From Rickettsia typhi (GTDB taxonomy: Bacteria; Pseudomonadota; Alphaproteobacteria; Rickettsiales; UBA1997): a DNA stretch of 9,265 bases. The notes below the pieces were generated by a model. It did no database searches and was not told the origin of the DNA. It worked only from the letters and a program-made list of their open reading frames with translations. The DNA is taken from positions 1-9,265 of the forward strand of contig CAMDRL010000044.1 of NCBI GenBank assembly GCA_945906835.1, read 5' to 3'. This document shows, in pieces, positions 7,446 to 9,265 of the stretch. Within the stretch, counting starts at the first letter, position 1. Each line of letters opens with the position of its first letter. A program made the translations under genes and the position numbers.

Positions 7446-7459
7446 TTACAAAAACTAAA

Positions 7460-8368
7460 ATGAAAAAATTAAAAACATTCCCAAAAACATTCTCAAAAAC
7501 ATTCTCAAGGGGAGCCTTCTCACTAATTGAACTTGCGATTGTTGGACTTATAATCAGCGTTTTGATGGCAGGAGTTATGGGAAGCAGTGCGCTTAAAAAA
7601 AGAGCTTTATTAGCTAATGCCAGAACCATGACCAACAACTCTCCTGTCACCTCTATTGGTGACTTAATCCTTTGGTACGAAACAACCTCTGAAAAAAGCT
7701 TCTCTGCTGATGAAACTTTTGATGGCTCAACTATCAGCACTTGGTATGATATAAACCCTAATATTGAAACCGTAAGAAATAACGCCACTCAAACAACAGC
7801 TGGAAATCGCCCTACTTACAAAACCGATAAAATCAATGGACTTCCCGCAATAAGCTTTACTAGAGCAAATAGCAACTACTTATCCTTTGATGGCTCTGGA
7901 ATTGTTAATAGTAATTATACAATATTTGTGGTCGAACAAAGAACCAGCAATGATTCTATTAACTACTTTCTTGGAGGAAGTGAATTGACTGCCAATACTA
8001 ATTTATTTCTTGGATATAGAGACAACACTACTTTGACTTCTGCCATGAGATATAATGGACTTAATGTCACATATAGTGAATATAAAACACCAACCCCCTT
8101 AATTCATTCTTATACATTTAATTTTTACACAAAAACATATAAAATCAATGGCACCTTGCAAACCACATCCTCAACAGGAACTTCGTACGACATTAAGCAA
8201 CCCCTAGCTTCTTACGCTGGATCATCTATAGGAAGGCAACTATCCACTAATTATTACCAAGGTGATATTGGCGAAATAATCATCTTCAAAAAAATCATTA
8301 CCGCCAAAGAAATAAAATTAGTTGAAAAATACCTTGGGAAAAAATGGGGAATTGCAATTAGCCAATAA
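7460..8368 (+). CDS. Prepilin-type N-terminus with LamG-like lectin domain
   Basis: 302 residues with two parts. The N-terminus is a class III (type IV prepilin) signal: a Lys-rich leader (1-18), then GAFSLIELAIVGLIISVLMAG (from 18), with Glu24 at +5 if cleavage is between Ala19 and Phe20, or +6 after Gly18. The hydrophobic helix (20-42) would anchor it in the inner membrane or in a pseudopilus. The rest (about 65-300) resembles LamG/concanavalin A-like lectin domains: LILWYETT (69-76), STWYDI, NATQTTAGNRPTY (108-120), NGLPAISF (126-133), SNYLSFDG, YTIFVVEQ (153-160) and the closing GDIGEIIIFKK (268-278) with YLGKKWGI (291-298). There are no cysteines. It is probably a surface or pilus-associated minor pilin that binds glycans; ligand and secretion machine are unknown, and no pilus gene is nearby. 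It converges on ispA with 1 nt between stops. Confidence 0.85.
   Translation: MKKLKTFPKTFSKTFSRGAFSLIELAIVGLIISVLMAGVMGSSALKKRALLANARTMTNNSPVTSIGDLILWYETTSEKSFSADETFDGSTISTWYDINPNIETVRNNATQTTAGNRPTYKTDKINGLPAISFTRANSNYLSFDGSGIVNSNYTIFVVEQRTSNDSINYFLGGSELTANTNLFLGYRDNTTLTSAMRYNGLNVTYSEYKTPTPLIHSYTFNFYTKTYKINGTLQTTSSTGTSYDIKQPLASYAGSSIGRQLSTNYYQGDIGEIIIFKKIITAKEIKLVEKYLGKKWGIAISQ
7472..7507 (+). repeat. Three in-frame 12-nt tandem repeats in the prepilin leader
   Basis: Units AAAACATTCCCA (7472-7483), AAAACATTCTCA (7484-7495) and AAAACATTCTCA (7496-7507) encode KTFP, KTFS and KTFS in the positively charged leader. The last two are identical; the first differs at one base. Gain or loss of a unit keeps the frame and changes only leader length and charge. 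Confidence 0.92.
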
Positions 8369-8369
8369 T

Positions 8370-9239
8370 TTATTTATCACGCGAAACAATAAATTCAGAA
8401 AGCTCTGCCAACAAATTAGCTCTTTTACCAAAAATTTTAAGATGATAAACCGCTTGCTCTTTCAGTAAATTCAATTGTTTTACAGCGTGATCTAAACCCA
8501 CCACGTCAACAACGCTGGCATTTTCTTTGGACTTCTCATGAATATTTTCATCAAGATTAATTTTGCCATCATCAACTCCGCAATGATCTAAAATATCATC
8601 TTTAATCTGGAAAGCTAAACCCAGATCGTGAGCATAATAGCGCAAAGCATTTTTTTCTGCCTCTGTAGCATGGCCAATAGTTGCTCCAATTGCGCAAGAT
8701 GCCATAAAAAGCTCGCCCGTTTTCAAGCGATGTAATTTTGCTAATTGCTCTTTAGAAATTTTTTGATTAGCAGTTTCAAGATCAATCATCTGTCCGCCAA
8801 CCATGCCTCTAAAACCTGAAGCCATAGCAAGAATTTTTACCAACTCACATCTTATGAAGGGGTCTTTATGAGTTTTAGAATCAGCTAAAATTTCAAAAGC
8901 ATAAGTTAATAACGCATCTCCAGCAAGAATTGCCGTGGCTTCATTAAATTTTTTGTGACAAGTTAATTTACCACGACGAAAATTATCATCATCCATAGCC
9001 GGCAAATCGTCATGAATTAAAGAGTAAGTATGAACAAACTCTATAGCAGCCGCTGCGTTAACCGATTCTTCTGGCAAAACACCAAAAATCTGAGCTGAAA
9101 TAATAGTTAAGAAAGGACGAATTCGTTTTCCTTCCGACATGCTAGAATAAAGCATCGCTTCCACCAATTTGGATTCGGTAAAATCTTTGGGCAATAAAGA
9201 TTTCATTCTTTTTCTGACTAAAAAAGAAGAAGCATCCAT
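8370..9239 (-). CDS. ispA: Farnesyl diphosphate synthase (polyprenyl synthetase)
   Basis: 289 residues from ATG 9239-9237; condenses IPP with DMAPP and GPP to make farnesyl diphosphate for undecaprenol, quinone and related synthesis. GKRIRP (37-42) binds IPP. The first Asp-rich motif is HDDLPAMDDD (76-85), with the DDx4D spacing and YSLI just before, as in E. coli-type IspA. KTG (173-175) and the second motif KDDILD (213-218) follow. The segment after it (GVDDGKINLDENIHEKSKENASVV) is less conserved than usual in the GKxxxxD-KxTY region. The frame stays open upstream to the window edge (LDKSLLEA before the Met) with no stop, so the true start may lie beyond 9265. No other start codon is in frame inside the window and the ATG has only a weak AGAAG upstream. 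Its stop is one base from that of the prepilin-like gene. Confidence 0.93.
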   Translation of the reverse strand: MDASSFLVRKRMKSLLPKDFTESKLVEAMLYSSMSEGKRIRPFLTIISAQIFGVLPEESVNAAAAIEFVHTYSLIHDDLPAMDDDNFRRGKLTCHKKFNEATAILAGDALLTYAFEILADSKTHKDPFIRCELVKILAMASGFRGMVGGQMIDLETANQKISKEQLAKLHRLKTGELFMASCAIGATIGHATEAEKNALRYYAHDLGLAFQIKDDILDHCGVDDGKINLDENIHEKSKENASVVDVVGLDHAVKQLNLLKEQAVYHLKIFGKRANLLAELSEFIVSRDK

Positions 9240-9265
9240 GGCTTCTAATAGAGACTTATCAAGCA

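Larger units (their letters stand above)
7039..7459. other. 421-nt intergenic region made of nested inverted repeats
   Basis: No coding frame of note and no RNA gene recognised. From the left: about 90 nt of unremarkable sequence; a TATACC/GGTATA hairpin cluster (7128-7172); an outer palindrome (7172-7212 with 7385-7425); inside it the giant hairpin 7226-7379; then a TATAAT box (7440-7445) before the prepilin-like gene. No rho-independent terminator with a clear T-run follows ftsI, so the hairpins may serve as its 3' end. Confidence 0.8.

Noticed and set aside
7039..7459. CRISPR array or tRNA in the long intergenic region
   Set aside because: Repeats are inverted and nested, not regularly spaced direct repeats, and no cloverleaf or T-loop sequence was seen.
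7432..7788. Minus-strand open frame of about 118 codons over the prepilin-like gene
   Set aside because: It is antisense to a gene with a clear prepilin signal and lectin domain; its hydrophobicity mirrors the opposite strand and it matches no family I know.

Overview
The window is an AT-rich stretch of an alphaproteobacterial chromosome. The best lineage marker is a TrcR (DUF1013) protein, a family essentially confined to Alphaproteobacteria. The malate dehydrogenase and TrcR read like their rickettsial counterparts. Low GC, few Shine-Dalgarno sequences and long palindromic repeats between genes suggest Rickettsiales or a similar AT-rich lineage. This placement is inferred from remembered family sequences, not from a search.

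Layout from left to right. Positions 1-535 (minus) hold the N-terminal two thirds of yaaA, cut by the window edge. It is divergent from a trcR-bcp pair (625-1664, plus; 2-nt gap). rplY (1848-2531) stands alone with the only clear Shine-Dalgarno site and ends in a textbook terminator. A 161-nt giant hairpin (2640-2800) lies between rplY and a convergent SDR oxidoreductase (2818-3585, minus). The SDR is divergent from tmk-mdh (3609-5188, plus) across only 23 nt. These contain a self-complementary TTTATAAA that could be a shared -10 box. A GC-richer palindromic element (5226-5393) separates mdh from ftsI (5458-7038, plus). The 421-nt gap 7039-7459 is almost entirely nested inverted repeats. It is followed by a prepilin-like protein with a LamG-type lectin domain (7460-8368, plus), convergent with ispA (8370-9239, minus) across one base.

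The recognisable genes are housekeeping: peroxide defence (yaaA, bcp), cell-cycle regulation (trcR), translation (rplY), dTTP synthesis (tmk), TCA cycle (mdh), septal peptidoglycan synthesis (ftsI) and isoprenoid synthesis (ispA). They do not form one pathway; their order looks like a rearranged genome with repeats at the joints.

The most unusual content is (a) two long hairpins, 2640-2800 and 7226-7379, with unrelated outer arms but the same internal framework (TTTTGAG ... ACCAAAAA, 80 and 81 nt apart), which look like one family of non-autonomous palindromic elements or structured RNAs; (b) the prepilin-lectin fusion, whose leader peptide is built from three in-frame 12-nt tandem repeats; and (c) the symmetric -10 box between SDR and tmk. 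I saw no tRNA, rRNA, CRISPR array, transposase or phage gene.
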